Shown here piece by piece: positions 1-6,591 of a stretch of DNA of 8,048 nt; position 1 is the stretch's first letter, and each line of letters starts with the position of its first letter. This DNA is from an uncultured Actinomycetes bacterium (GTDB lineage: Bacteria > Actinomycetota > Acidimicrobiia > Acidimicrobiales > RAAP-2), in contig CAIKFN010000024.1 of the NCBI GenBank assembly GCA_903826715.1, positions 1-8,048 of the forward strand, written 5' to 3'. Position numbers and translations under genes: made by a program. Under the pieces are notes generated by a model. That model was not told the origin of the DNA. It made no database searches and saw nothing but the letters and a program-made list of their open reading frames with translations.

Positions 1-2
1 CA

Positions 3-473
3 GCGAATTCACTCAGTTCAACAGGTGCACATGTTGCAACTCTTCGAACAGGCATTGTCTTAGATAGATCTGGTGGCGCACTAAAAAAGCAACTCCCACT
101 TTTTCAACTTGGCTTAGGGGGAAGACTTGGATCCGGCGAGCAGTGGCTAAGTCCTATTTCTCTTAATGACGAAGTTCGAGCAATTCTTTGGATTATTGAT
201 AGAAAATTGAGTGGGGCATTTAATCTCACGAGTCCAGCGCCTCTAACTAATTCTGCTTTTACGAAAGCTCTCGCTAAGGCTGTGCACCGACCAGCATTGC
301 TTGCAGTGCCTAAATTCGCCCTTGCAGCGGTACTCGGCGCAGAACTTACAGAGATGGCTCTGTTAGCGAGTCAAAAAGTGCTCCCAAGTGCATTGCAAGC
401 CAGTGACTTTAAATTCGAAAACCCAGAAATTACGAAGCTTCTCAAAATTGCTTTGCAAAAAACCAAAAAATAA
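3..473 (+). CDS. TIGR01777-family NAD(P)-dependent epimerase, C-terminal part (5' end outside window)
   Basis: This is the last 156 codons of a gene that enters from the left edge; the reading frame is open from base 3 to the TAA at 471-473. The visible part reads LRTGIVLDRSGGALKKQLP, then LGSGEQWLSPISLNDEVRAI, then GAFNLTSPAPLTN, and ends in a helical domain with HRPALLAVPKFAL and ASQKVLPSAL. This order matches the TIGR01777/SulA-like (YfcH) branch of the extended short-chain dehydrogenase family, whose C-terminal domain is DUF1731. The NAD-binding Rossmann GxxGxxG and the YxxxK catalytic residues would lie upstream and cannot be checked. Family members are cytosolic nucleotide-sugar-epimerase-like proteins with no firmly established substrate. 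In some actinobacteria a homologue lies near lipoate genes, but no lipB or lipA follows here. No hairpin terminator is evident after the stop. The family call is solid; the substrate is unknown. Confidence 0.88.
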   Translation, partial: ANSLSSTGAHVATLRTGIVLDRSGGALKKQLPLFQLGLGGRLGSGEQWLSPISLNDEVRAILWIIDRKLSGAFNLTSPAPLTNSAFTKALAKAVHRPALLAVPKFALAAVLGAELTEMALLASQKVLPSALQASDFKFENPEITKLLKIALQKTKK

Positions 474-690
474 CTATCTCTGATCAGGGAAGTTGACCAA
501 TTGGCTACGAAGTGGCGCCAAGGGATTCGATGGAAAGAACTGGCGGTACTTGTTTCTATTGACCCCATTCTTTAAGAAAATTAGGCAATATTCCTGGCCA
601 ATTGCTATTTGATAATTGTGCAGAAGCGAGATAGGTTTTGAAACAACAATTATTTGACATCACAAAAGTGATGCGGGGGGTATCAGCACT
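474..690. other. Intergenic region upstream of the binding-protein gene
   Basis: This 217-base gap has no convincing gene. The epimerase frame stays open for 33 more codons after its stop (474-572), but has no plausible start or ribosome site. A GATAAT at 611-616 is a 5/6 match to a -10 box, without a good -35 at the right distance. A TTGACA at 654-659 matches a -35 box, but no acceptable -10 lies 16-18 bases downstream; TATCAG at 681-686 is 21 bases away. Two CCAATTG sequences (497-503 and 598-604) flank the middle, the first being part of the palindrome CCAATTGG. The promoter of the transporter gene must lie here, but I cannot fix its position. Confidence 0.5.
658..673. promoter_or_regulatory. 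Inverted repeat just upstream of the binding-protein start (possible operator or RNA hairpin)
   Basis: CATCAC (658-663), AAAA (664-667) and GTGATG (668-673) form a perfect 6-bp inverted repeat with a 4-base spacer. It ends 17 bases before the ATG at 691 and overlaps a TTGACA at 654-659. It is directly followed by the G6 run at 675-680, which is the only candidate ribosome site. A dimeric repressor could bind here, or the RNA hairpin could influence translation. The symmetry is seen directly; the role is inference, and a 6-bp repeat can occur by chance. Confidence 0.35.
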
Positions 691-2529
691 ATGAAATTCA
701 AGAACAGACTTCGTCTATTATTTGTGAGCGTCGCAGCTTTTGGAACACTCACAATGGGATTCGTTGTGCCAGCAACTAGTGGTGCAGCATCACAAACACT
801 AACCATGGCGGAAGCACCAGGTGCATCTCCAAACTGGATTTTCCCTTACATGAGTTGCACCTACTTCTCAGTAAATAACATCAACCAGTTTGAGAACCTT
901 ATGTACCGACCGCTTTATTGGTTCGGACTTGGAAATTCAGCAGCTGTTGTTGACACCCCGCAACCGGGCGCCGAGGCACCTAATGGACTTTCGCTTGCTG
1001 CAGCTCCAGTTATGAGCAATGGTAACAAAACTGTCACAATTAATATGGGTAACTACAAGTTCGCAAGCGGACAGCCTGTTAATGGACAATCTGTGCAGTT
1101 TTTCTTGAACCTTTATAAAGCTGACCCAACTGGGTACTGTGGCTACAACGCTGGATACGGTATTCCAGATCAAGTCTCATCAGTTACAAGTACTGAAAAG
1201 ACTGTGACCATTAATTTCAAGAGTTCAGTTAACCCAAACTGGATTCTTTATAACTACCTTTCAGAGATCACACCTTTTGCTGACACATGGGACGTGACTT
1301 CGAAAGGTGCATCGACATGTGCAACAGGTGCATACGGTGCGAAGTCAACAAATACTGCTTGCATGGCAGTCGTTAACTACTTGAACAAGCAATCTGGTAA
1401 AACATCTTCATACACAGGCAAACTCTGGCAGTCCGGTGTTGACGGTCCTTACCACTTGACATCATTTGACAACCTTGGAAATGCCACGCTCGTGCCAAAC
1501 ACAACGTATGCAGGCCCACAGGCTTCACAAGTTGCACAAGTGAAAGAAGTGGCATTTACATCTACAACGTCAGAGCAGAATGCACTTCGCGCAGGAACAA
1601 TTGATCTTGGGTATGTAGACCCAACACAGCTCACAAGCCCCGCGCCTGGACCAGGCAAGGTTGGAGCGAACTGGTCGGCGATTGCTTCAAAATACAATTT
1701 GGTAACAGGTTCTTCATGGGGCATGAGTTATGCGGCTTACAACTTGAATTCGAAGAGTCCAGAAGCTAAATATCTAAAGCAGCTCTACATCCGTGAGGCT
1801 TTACAAGATGGTGTTGATCAGGCCGGAATTATTGCCAAGATTGATAAGGGTTACGCTCTTGTAAATAACAGCCCTCTCCCGGCGAATCCACCTGCTGCGC
1901 TTGGTGTTAGCCCTGCAAATACTCACCCATACAGCCTGACTACGGCGGCTGCGTTGCTAACAAGCCATGGTTGGACAAAAGTTGGAGGAAAGCTTAAGTG
2001 CACATCTCCTGGAACTGGTGCAACAAACTGTGGAGCAGGGATTAAGAAGAATGACAGATTAACAATTTCATTCCTCTACGGCTCAGGCACAACAAGTCTT
2101 ACTGACATGGTTCAAACCATTCTTTCCGCCTGGAGCTCACTTGGGATTAAAACTAATCAAGTGGCTGCGCCATTCAACTCTGTAGTAAGTGATTGCGCAG
2201 CAGGAAAAAAGACATGGAGCGTCTGTGACTGGGGCGCTGGCTGGATCTACGCTCCTGACTTCTACCCTTCAGGTGAGTGGGGCTTCGTGCCAGGTGCCAG
2301 TTTTAACATTGGTGCCTACAATGACCCAAAGATGACTGCTCTAGTGAAGGACACCACATTTGGTACTGCAAACTTGACTGCATACGCTGCTTACTTCCAG
2401 TCTCAGCTTCCAGTTATGTTCCAGCCAAACGGTGAAGGCACCGGGGAAGTAATAAAGACTCTAAAGAGTACAATTGGCTTTACTCCGAACCCACTTCAAA
2501 ACTTCAACCCTGAGTACTACCACTACTAA
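691..2529 (+). CDS. ABC transporter solute-binding protein, family 5 (peptide/dipeptide type)
   Basis: This 612-residue exported protein captures the substrate, probably oligo- or dipeptides, and hands it to the permeases coded just downstream. A basic N terminus (MKFKNRLRLL), a hydrophobic core at about 9-27 and a small-residue region ending near Ala32-Ala33 form a Sec signal peptide. Typical SBP_bac_5 (DppA/OppA) features follow: NLMYRPLYWFG near 69-79, SGVDGPYHLTSFD near 238-250, the IREALQDGVDQ segment near 377-387, and WGAGWIYAPDFYP near 514-526 close to the C-terminal lobe. The length is normal for the family. There is no lipobox cysteine: the first Cys is residue 56. The eight cysteines (56, 150, 210, 224, 437, 447, 502, 512) all lie in the exported part and could pair as disulfides. 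The start has a weak ribosome site, G6 at 675-680. The family is clear; family-5 proteins also bind nickel, haem or sugars, so the peptide substrate rests on the permease context. Confidence 0.92.
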   Translation: MKFKNRLRLLFVSVAAFGTLTMGFVVPATSGAASQTLTMAEAPGASPNWIFPYMSCTYFSVNNINQFENLMYRPLYWFGLGNSAAVVDTPQPGAEAPNGLSLAAAPVMSNGNKTVTINMGNYKFASGQPVNGQSVQFFLNLYKADPTGYCGYNAGYGIPDQVSSVTSTEKTVTINFKSSVNPNWILYNYLSEITPFADTWDVTSKGASTCATGAYGAKSTNTACMAVVNYLNKQSGKTSSYTGKLWQSGVDGPYHLTSFDNLGNATLVPNTTYAGPQASQVAQVKEVAFTSTTSEQNALRAGTIDLGYVDPTQLTSPAPGPGKVGANWSAIASKYNLVTGSSWGMSYAAYNLNSKSPEAKYLKQLYIREALQDGVDQAGIIAKIDKGYALVNNSPLPANPPAALGVSPANTHPYSLTTAAALLTSHGWTKVGGKLKCTSPGTGATNCGAGIKKNDRLTISFLYGSGTTSLTDMVQTILSAWSSLGIKTNQVAAPFNSVVSDCAAGKKTWSVCDWGAGWIYAPDFYPSGEWGFVPGASFNIGAYNDPKMTALVKDTTFGTANLTAYAAYFQSQLPVMFQPNGEGTGEVIKTLKSTIGFTPNPLQNFNPEYYHY

Positions 2530-2553
2530 AGAATCAGTTTTAAGTAATTAGAG

Positions 2554-2595
2554 TTATTTCAGAGACCCCCAAATAAATGGGGGTCTCTGAAATAA
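2554..2595 (+). terminator. Perfect 17-bp hairpin between binding-protein and permease genes
   Basis: The left arm (2554-2570, ending AGAGACCCCC) and right arm (2579-2595, beginning GGGGGTCTCT) are exactly complementary over 17 bp around the 8-base loop AAATAAAT. It begins 24 bases after the stop of the binding-protein gene. The base of the stem is A/T-rich (TTATTTC/GAAATAA), so each strand carries only short A/T stretches and no long U tract. The arrangement fits a leaky terminator or an mRNA 3'-end stabiliser. Such elements are known to let the binding protein be made in large excess over the permeases of the same operon. The hairpin is certain from the sequence; its strength as a terminator is inference. 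Confidence 0.8.
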
Positions 2596-2625
2596 TGACA
2601 ATGAATAACATTTATCGAGACTGCT

Positions 2626-2629
2626 AAGG
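2626..2629 (+). promoter_or_regulatory. Ribosome binding site that favours the GTG start of the DppB-like gene
   Basis: AAGG lies 7 bases before GTG at 2637, a normal spacing. It is only 1 base from the upstream in-frame TTG at 2631 and 19 bases from the GTG at 2649. This is why 2637 is chosen as the start. Confidence 0.5.
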
Positions 2630-2636
2630 TTTGCTC

Positions 2637-3602
2637 GTGATTGCGTACGTGATTAGACGACTAATTCAGTCCTTTGTCGTTTTGCTCATTGTGCTTTTAG
2701 TGACATTTACACTCCCATACCTCGAGCCAGGTGGAATTCTGGCACCTGCGTACATTGTTCTGGGAACGCACGCGAACAAAGTAACTGTCGCTCAGTGGGG
2801 TGTTCAACATGGAATGAACCACCCATTTTTCATTCGCTTTTGGAGTTACCTTACTCAGGTATTTTTACACTTCGATCTTGGGCACTCATTTAAACAAAAC
2901 ATGTCAGTATGGCAAATTATTGCCCTCTACATTCCTCGAACCGTATGGTTAGCGCTTACTTCACTACTGTTGACAATTTTTATTGCCATACCTTTAGGAC
3001 TTGTACAGGCGTCACGAAGAAACACGACGTTTGATTACGCCGCTACTGGAACAGCTTTCGTCCTTTACGCAATGCCATCATTTTTGCTCTGCATTTTGAT
3101 GCTTCAAACTTTCAGCTTTGGAATTCTTCATCTACCCGCTCAGCCACCTTCAGGAGTCGCTCCGTGGGCAATGTTCACCGATCCCCTGCCATTTGTCTTG
3201 CCCGTTGCATGTTTGACTTTGCTGGGAGTCGCCGGAATCAGTCGATTTATGCGCGGCACAGTTCTCGAGGTGCTTGTCCAAGACTACATTCGAACAGCCA
3301 AGGCAAAGGGCTGCAGCAAGCGTCAGGTTCTATTTCGTCATGCATTTAGAAATGCGTTAGGGCCTATTGTTACCATTCTCGGATTATCACTACCGGCTCT
3401 GTTTGGCGGCGCACTTATTATTGAAAGCGTATTTAATTATTCTGGTTTAGGAATTCAAACAGTAAATGCCGCTCAACTTCTTGACATTCCAACCGTACTT
3501 GGAATTACACTTTTGGTGTCAATCTTGACTCTCATGGGAAACTTGCTTGCAGACATTGCACTGGGAATTGTGAATCCACGCGTGCGAGTAGAAGCGAGAT
3601 AA
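2637..3602 (+). CDS. dppB: Peptide ABC transporter permease, DppB/OppB type
   Basis: This inner-membrane permease of the peptide/nickel importer family pairs with the next gene to form the translocation pore. It has 321 residues from GTG 2637 (323 if TTG 2631 is used), normal for DppB. The N terminus reads IAYVIRRLIQSFVVLLIVLL, the usual OppB/DppB first helix after a short basic stretch. A long extracytoplasmic loop follows (about 30-90, with FDLGHSFKQN). Then come helices near 100-120, 137-160 and 183-206, the EAA coupling loop DYIRTAKAKGCSKRQVLFRH near 216-235 that docks on the ATPase, and two last helices near 240-265 and 285-310. LIIESVFNYSGLG is also a family motif. The AAGG at 2626-2629 supports the GTG start. 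Two bases plus the TAA separate it from the next gene, so translation is probably coupled. The dpp rather than opp name is a matter of convention; the substrate is not proven. Confidence 0.9.
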   Translation: MIAYVIRRLIQSFVVLLIVLLVTFTLPYLEPGGILAPAYIVLGTHANKVTVAQWGVQHGMNHPFFIRFWSYLTQVFLHFDLGHSFKQNMSVWQIIALYIPRTVWLALTSLLLTIFIAIPLGLVQASRRNTTFDYAATGTAFVLYAMPSFLLCILMLQTFSFGILHLPAQPPSGVAPWAMFTDPLPFVLPVACLTLLGVAGISRFMRGTVLEVLVQDYIRTAKAKGCSKRQVLFRHAFRNALGPIVTILGLSLPALFGGALIIESVFNYSGLGIQTVNAAQLLDIPTVLGITLLVSILTLMGNLLADIALGIVNPRVRVEAR

Positions 3603-3605
3603 AAA

Positions 3606-4520
3606 ATGAGTACTTCGCCAGAATTTACTCAAATCGTAAATAAGGATAAATCAGATAATTTCATTACTCCATTGTGGAGACAAAGATTTAACATTTTCTT
3701 GAATAATAAGTTGGCGGTTGCCTCAGTTCTTTTCCTTTTTTCCATGATTGTCGCTTGTTTTCTAGTCCCACTGCTGTATCACACGAATCAGACAGACCAA
3801 AATTTGGCTCTGAGCAGCCCTTGGAATCAAGCTCCGAGCGCGCATCACTGGCTCGGAACTGATAGTAACGGTTTTGATGTTTTGGGCAGAATTTTTTTTG
3901 GTGGTGAATACTCATTGACATTAGGAATTCTCGCCGGGTTCATAACAATCATTTTCGGCACAATTTACGGAATGATTGCTGGTTTTTTTGGTGGAATTGT
4001 AGACACCGTATTAATGAGAATTCTTGACGCGTTACTTTCTATCCCGTACATCTTTTTATTGATAACAATGGTTACGTTGTTCACTAGATCAACAGTATTT
4101 TTAATTTTAATTATTGGTCTGACTGGTTGGTGGGGTAACGCACGCATCATCAGAGGTGACGCCATGCTCATTAGAAAACTGGAATACTCTCAAGCCTCAA
4201 GCGCCATGGGGGCATCGAGATTGCACATTATTTTTCGGCACGTATATCCAAACTCCATAAGCAACATTGTCACAGTCGCCACATTCTCAGTCGCAGATGC
4301 GATCCTCTATCTCTCGGCACTTGGATTCCTAGGACTTGGCATCCAGCCTCCCCAGACTGACTGGGGCACCATGCTTCAAAATGGGGCGTCACAAATAACC
4401 AATGGTTACTGGTGGGAGGTCTATCCCCTGGCATTTTTCTTTGTACTGGTTGTTGTATCAATTAACTACATTGGAGATGCGCTGCGAGATGTTTTTGAAG
4501 TGCGACTACTCGAACGATAA
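3606..4520 (+). CDS. dppC: Peptide ABC transporter permease, DppC/OppC type
   Basis: This is the second membrane subunit of the importer, 304 residues, normal for DppC. Residues 28-58 (FNIFLNNKLAVASVLFLF onward) match the OppC_N region with the first helix. HHWLGTDSNGFDVLGRI (80-96) is the conserved extracytoplasmic motif before the core domain. Further helices lie near 103-126, 134-157, 163-177, 218-243 and 272-290. The EAA loop is EYSQASSAMGASRLHIIFRH (193-212), and LSALGFLGLGIQPPQTDWG (236-254) is a strong family signature. The ATG lies 3 bases after the stop of the upstream permease gene and has no clear ribosome site, which suggests translational coupling. The gene ends 23 bases from the stop of a convergent ATPase gene with no visible hairpin between them. 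Naming as dppC follows family usage; an oppC function is equally possible. Confidence 0.9.
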   Translation: MSTSPEFTQIVNKDKSDNFITPLWRQRFNIFLNNKLAVASVLFLFSMIVACFLVPLLYHTNQTDQNLALSSPWNQAPSAHHWLGTDSNGFDVLGRIFFGGEYSLTLGILAGFITIIFGTIYGMIAGFFGGIVDTVLMRILDALLSIPYIFLLITMVTLFTRSTVFLILIIGLTGWWGNARIIRGDAMLIRKLEYSQASSAMGASRLHIIFRHVYPNSISNIVTVATFSVADAILYLSALGFLGLGIQPPQTDWGTMLQNGASQITNGYWWEVYPLAFFFVLVVVSINYIGDALRDVFEVRLLER

Positions 4521-4543
4521 AAACCGAAAGACTATTTCTAATC

Positions 4544-6559
4544 TCAATTACCTGTCGTAAGCGTTACAGGGGTCTTCAGAGGGAAATGGCAGGCTGCATG
4601 CTGAGTAGGCCCAAAAAGACTGAACTGAGGCTCTACGTCGGCACAGAGATCTTCTGCCTTCGGGCATCGTGTTCGAAAACGACAACCTGATGGTGGATTG
4701 ATTGGCGAAGGTAGTTCACCATGGACTCTTACAACTTGTTTTGACTTTTCACTATCAGGATCCGGAACTGGTACCGCATCAAGTAATCCCTGAGTGTACG
4801 GATGAGCTGGAGTTCGAAATACTGACTCTGCATCACCAATTTCAACAATCTTTCCGAGATACATCACGGCAATCGTGTCTGCCATGTAATAGACAACTGC
4901 CAAATCGTGGCTGACCATTATGTATGACAAGTTATGTTCGACTTGAAGTTCTTTCATCAAATTCAGAATTTGAGCTTGAATCGAAACATCCAGTGCAGAC
5001 ACCGGCTCGTCAGCGACAATTAAACGCGGATTGAGTGCGAGGGCTCGGGCTAAACCAATCCTTTGTCGTTGTCCACCAGAGAATTCGTGAGGGAATCGAT
5101 CTGCAGCCATGGGGTCAAGTCCAACTATTGAAAGTAGTTCATTAACTCTTGCTTTTTGTTCTGCACTTGAACCTCGCCTTTGAACCATCAATGGTTCTCC
5201 CAAAATCTGTGCAACTTTCATACGAGGATTGAGAGATGAATAAGGATCTTGGAACATCATCTGGCGATCGCTGCGATCTGCTTTTGAAGGCTTGAAGCTC
5301 TTCGCTGATACCACTTTCCCGTCAAATGAGACGGTGCCAGAAGTTGGTAATTCAAGACCCACTATGAGTCTTCCAATTGTTGTTTTTCCGCAACCCGACT
5401 CACCAACGAGTCCAAATGTTTCGCCTTCATAAATTGAAAAACTCACATCGCTTACTGCATTAATTGAACCGACTTTGCGACGAATAACTCCAGCTTTGAC
5501 TGGATACTCCTTGACAAGTCCTTCAATGCGGGCAATTTCATTGCGTGGTGCAATCTTTTCACGTGTCTCAATACTCCGGACAACAATGCTCGAAGGTCCA
5601 CTAATTGGTTTAAAGCACGCAAACTTATGACTGTCACCGCTCAAAGGCGGATCTTCACTTTGACAATGGTCGTCAGCGAACTTGCAGCGTGGAGCAAAAC
5701 GACATCCCACAATGCGCTTCGTGAGGTCCGGAGGCATTCCGGCGATGGACGTAAGTTGCTGCTTGGTGTCTAATTCCAAACTAGGCATTGATGCAAGAAG
5801 TGCCTGAGTATAAGGATGGCGCATTCCGTTAAAGAGTTCGCTCGTTGTCGACTCTTCAACTTTCTTTCCACCATACATAACAACAACACGGTCGGTGCGA
5901 CCAGCGATCACGCCCATGTCATGGGTAATTAGCAGAACCGCCATATTGAGTTCTTTGCGTAAGTTATCAATAATGTCAAGTATTTGTGCCTGAATTGTCA
6001 CGTCAAGAGCGGTTGTTGGTTCGTCGGCAATGAGTAGCTTGGGTTTCATTACGAGGCCCATTGCAATTATCACGCGCTGGCGAAGACCTCCAGATAGTTC
6101 AAAAGGATATTGATTGAGGCGCTCAGAAGGTCGTGGCATCTCCACCATCTCGAGAACTTCAATAGCGCGTTTGCGAGCTTCTTCATCACTAGCGCCAGTG
6201 TGAATCCGTAGCCCTTCGCCAATCTGTCGACCTATCTTCATAGTTGGATTGAGTGAACTCATTGGGTCTTGAGGGATCAGCGCAATAGAATTTCCTCGGT
6301 AATTTTGCATCTCTACTTCACTGAGCGTTGAGAGATCTATGCCATCCATGAGGATGCTACCTTCAGAAATTCTTCCATTCCCCGGAAGAAGGCGCATTAC
6401 TGCGAGTCCACTCGTTGTCTTGCCACAACCAGATTCTCCTACGAGACCAACGCATTCGCCTGCGTTAATAGAGAGCGAAAAATCCTCGACCGCGGTTGCA
6501 AATGTTTGTCGAGTTGCAAACTTAACACTGAGATTTCTAATTTCCAGAAGTGATGACAT
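4544..6559 (-). CDS. Double-domain peptide ABC transporter ATPase (DppD-DppF / OppD-OppF fusion)
   Basis: This 671-residue cytosolic protein carries both ATPase domains needed to power an Opp/Dpp importer. Domain 1 has Walker A GESGCGKTT (41-49), Q-loop Gln97, signature LSGGLRQR (155-162), Walker B LLIADEP (175-181) and switch His213. Domain 2 has Walker A GESGCGKTT (386-394), Q-loop Gln437, signature FSGGQRQR (493-500), Walker B LIVADEP (513-519) and His551. Each is followed by the oligopeptide-transporter C-terminal extension with four cysteines: 286/292/299/315 and 626/632/639/657. All catalytic motifs are intact, so both sites should hydrolyse ATP. Fused forms are usual in actinobacteria (mycobacterial OppD), and that OppD is reported to need an iron-sulfur cluster bound by such cysteines. 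The ATG at 6559 has only a poor upstream AAAAG. The gene follows rnhB by 30 bases on the same strand and converges on the permease genes, which it presumably serves. Confidence 0.93.
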   Translation of the reverse strand: MSSLLEIRNLSVKFATRQTFATAVEDFSLSINAGECVGLVGESGCGKTTSGLAVMRLLPGNGRISEGSILMDGIDLSTLSEVEMQNYRGNSIALIPQDPMSSLNPTMKIGRQIGEGLRIHTGASDEEARKRAIEVLEMVEMPRPSERLNQYPFELSGGLRQRVIIAMGLVMKPKLLIADEPTTALDVTIQAQILDIIDNLRKELNMAVLLITHDMGVIAGRTDRVVVMYGGKKVEESTTSELFNGMRHPYTQALLASMPSLELDTKQQLTSIAGMPPDLTKRIVGCRFAPRCKFADDHCQSEDPPLSGDSHKFACFKPISGPSSIVVRSIETREKIAPRNEIARIEGLVKEYPVKAGVIRRKVGSINAVSDVSFSIYEGETFGLVGESGCGKTTIGRLIVGLELPTSGTVSFDGKVVSAKSFKPSKADRSDRQMMFQDPYSSLNPRMKVAQILGEPLMVQRRGSSAEQKARVNELLSIVGLDPMAADRFPHEFSGGQRQRIGLARALALNPRLIVADEPVSALDVSIQAQILNLMKELQVEHNLSYIMVSHDLAVVYYMADTIAVMYLGKIVEIGDAESVFRTPAHPYTQGLLDAVPVPDPDSEKSKQVVRVHGELPSPINPPSGCRFRTRCPKAEDLCADVEPQFSLFGPTQHAACHFPLKTPVTLTTGN

Positions 6560-6568
6560 AACTTTTAA

Positions 6569-6574
6569 ATACTA
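6569..6574 (-). promoter_or_regulatory. Possible -10 box for the ATPase gene
   Basis: On the minus strand TAGTAT fits the TAnnnT pattern of actinobacterial -10 boxes and ends 9 bases before the ATG at 6559, which would give a transcript with almost no leader. No good -35 box is visible at 17 bases. This is inference only; the gene could instead be read through from rnhB. Confidence 0.25.
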
Positions 6575-6577
6575 CTG

Positions 6578-6591
6578 AATTAGCGCTAATT
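6578..6591. promoter_or_regulatory. 14-bp perfect palindrome upstream of the ATPase gene
   Basis: AATTAGCGCTAATT is a perfect palindrome with no spacer. It overlaps the first two bases of the rnhB stop codon (6590-6592) and sits just upstream of the candidate -10 box TAGTAT of the ATPase gene. This is where a repressor dimer would block transcription. It has no loop, so a stable RNA hairpin is less likely than a DNA-binding site. The symmetry is certain; the function is inferred. Confidence 0.4.

Noticed and set aside
371..568. Minus-strand open frame of 65 codons at the end of the epimerase gene
   Set aside because: It overlaps the DUF1731-coding end on the other strand, has no ribosome site and no recognisable motif.
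474..575. In-frame continuation of 33 codons after the epimerase stop
   Set aside because: The epimerase C terminus already ends where the family normally ends, and the extension has no family resemblance, so neither readthrough nor a lost C-terminus is supported.
497..604. Two CCAATTG copies in the upstream gap as possible paired regulator sites
   Set aside because: Seven bases of A/T-rich sequence can recur by chance, and only the first copy is a full palindrome.
4702..4914. Plus-strand 70-codon frame inside the ATPase gene
   Set aside because: It is antisense to the well-conserved second ATPase domain and has no start signals of its own.
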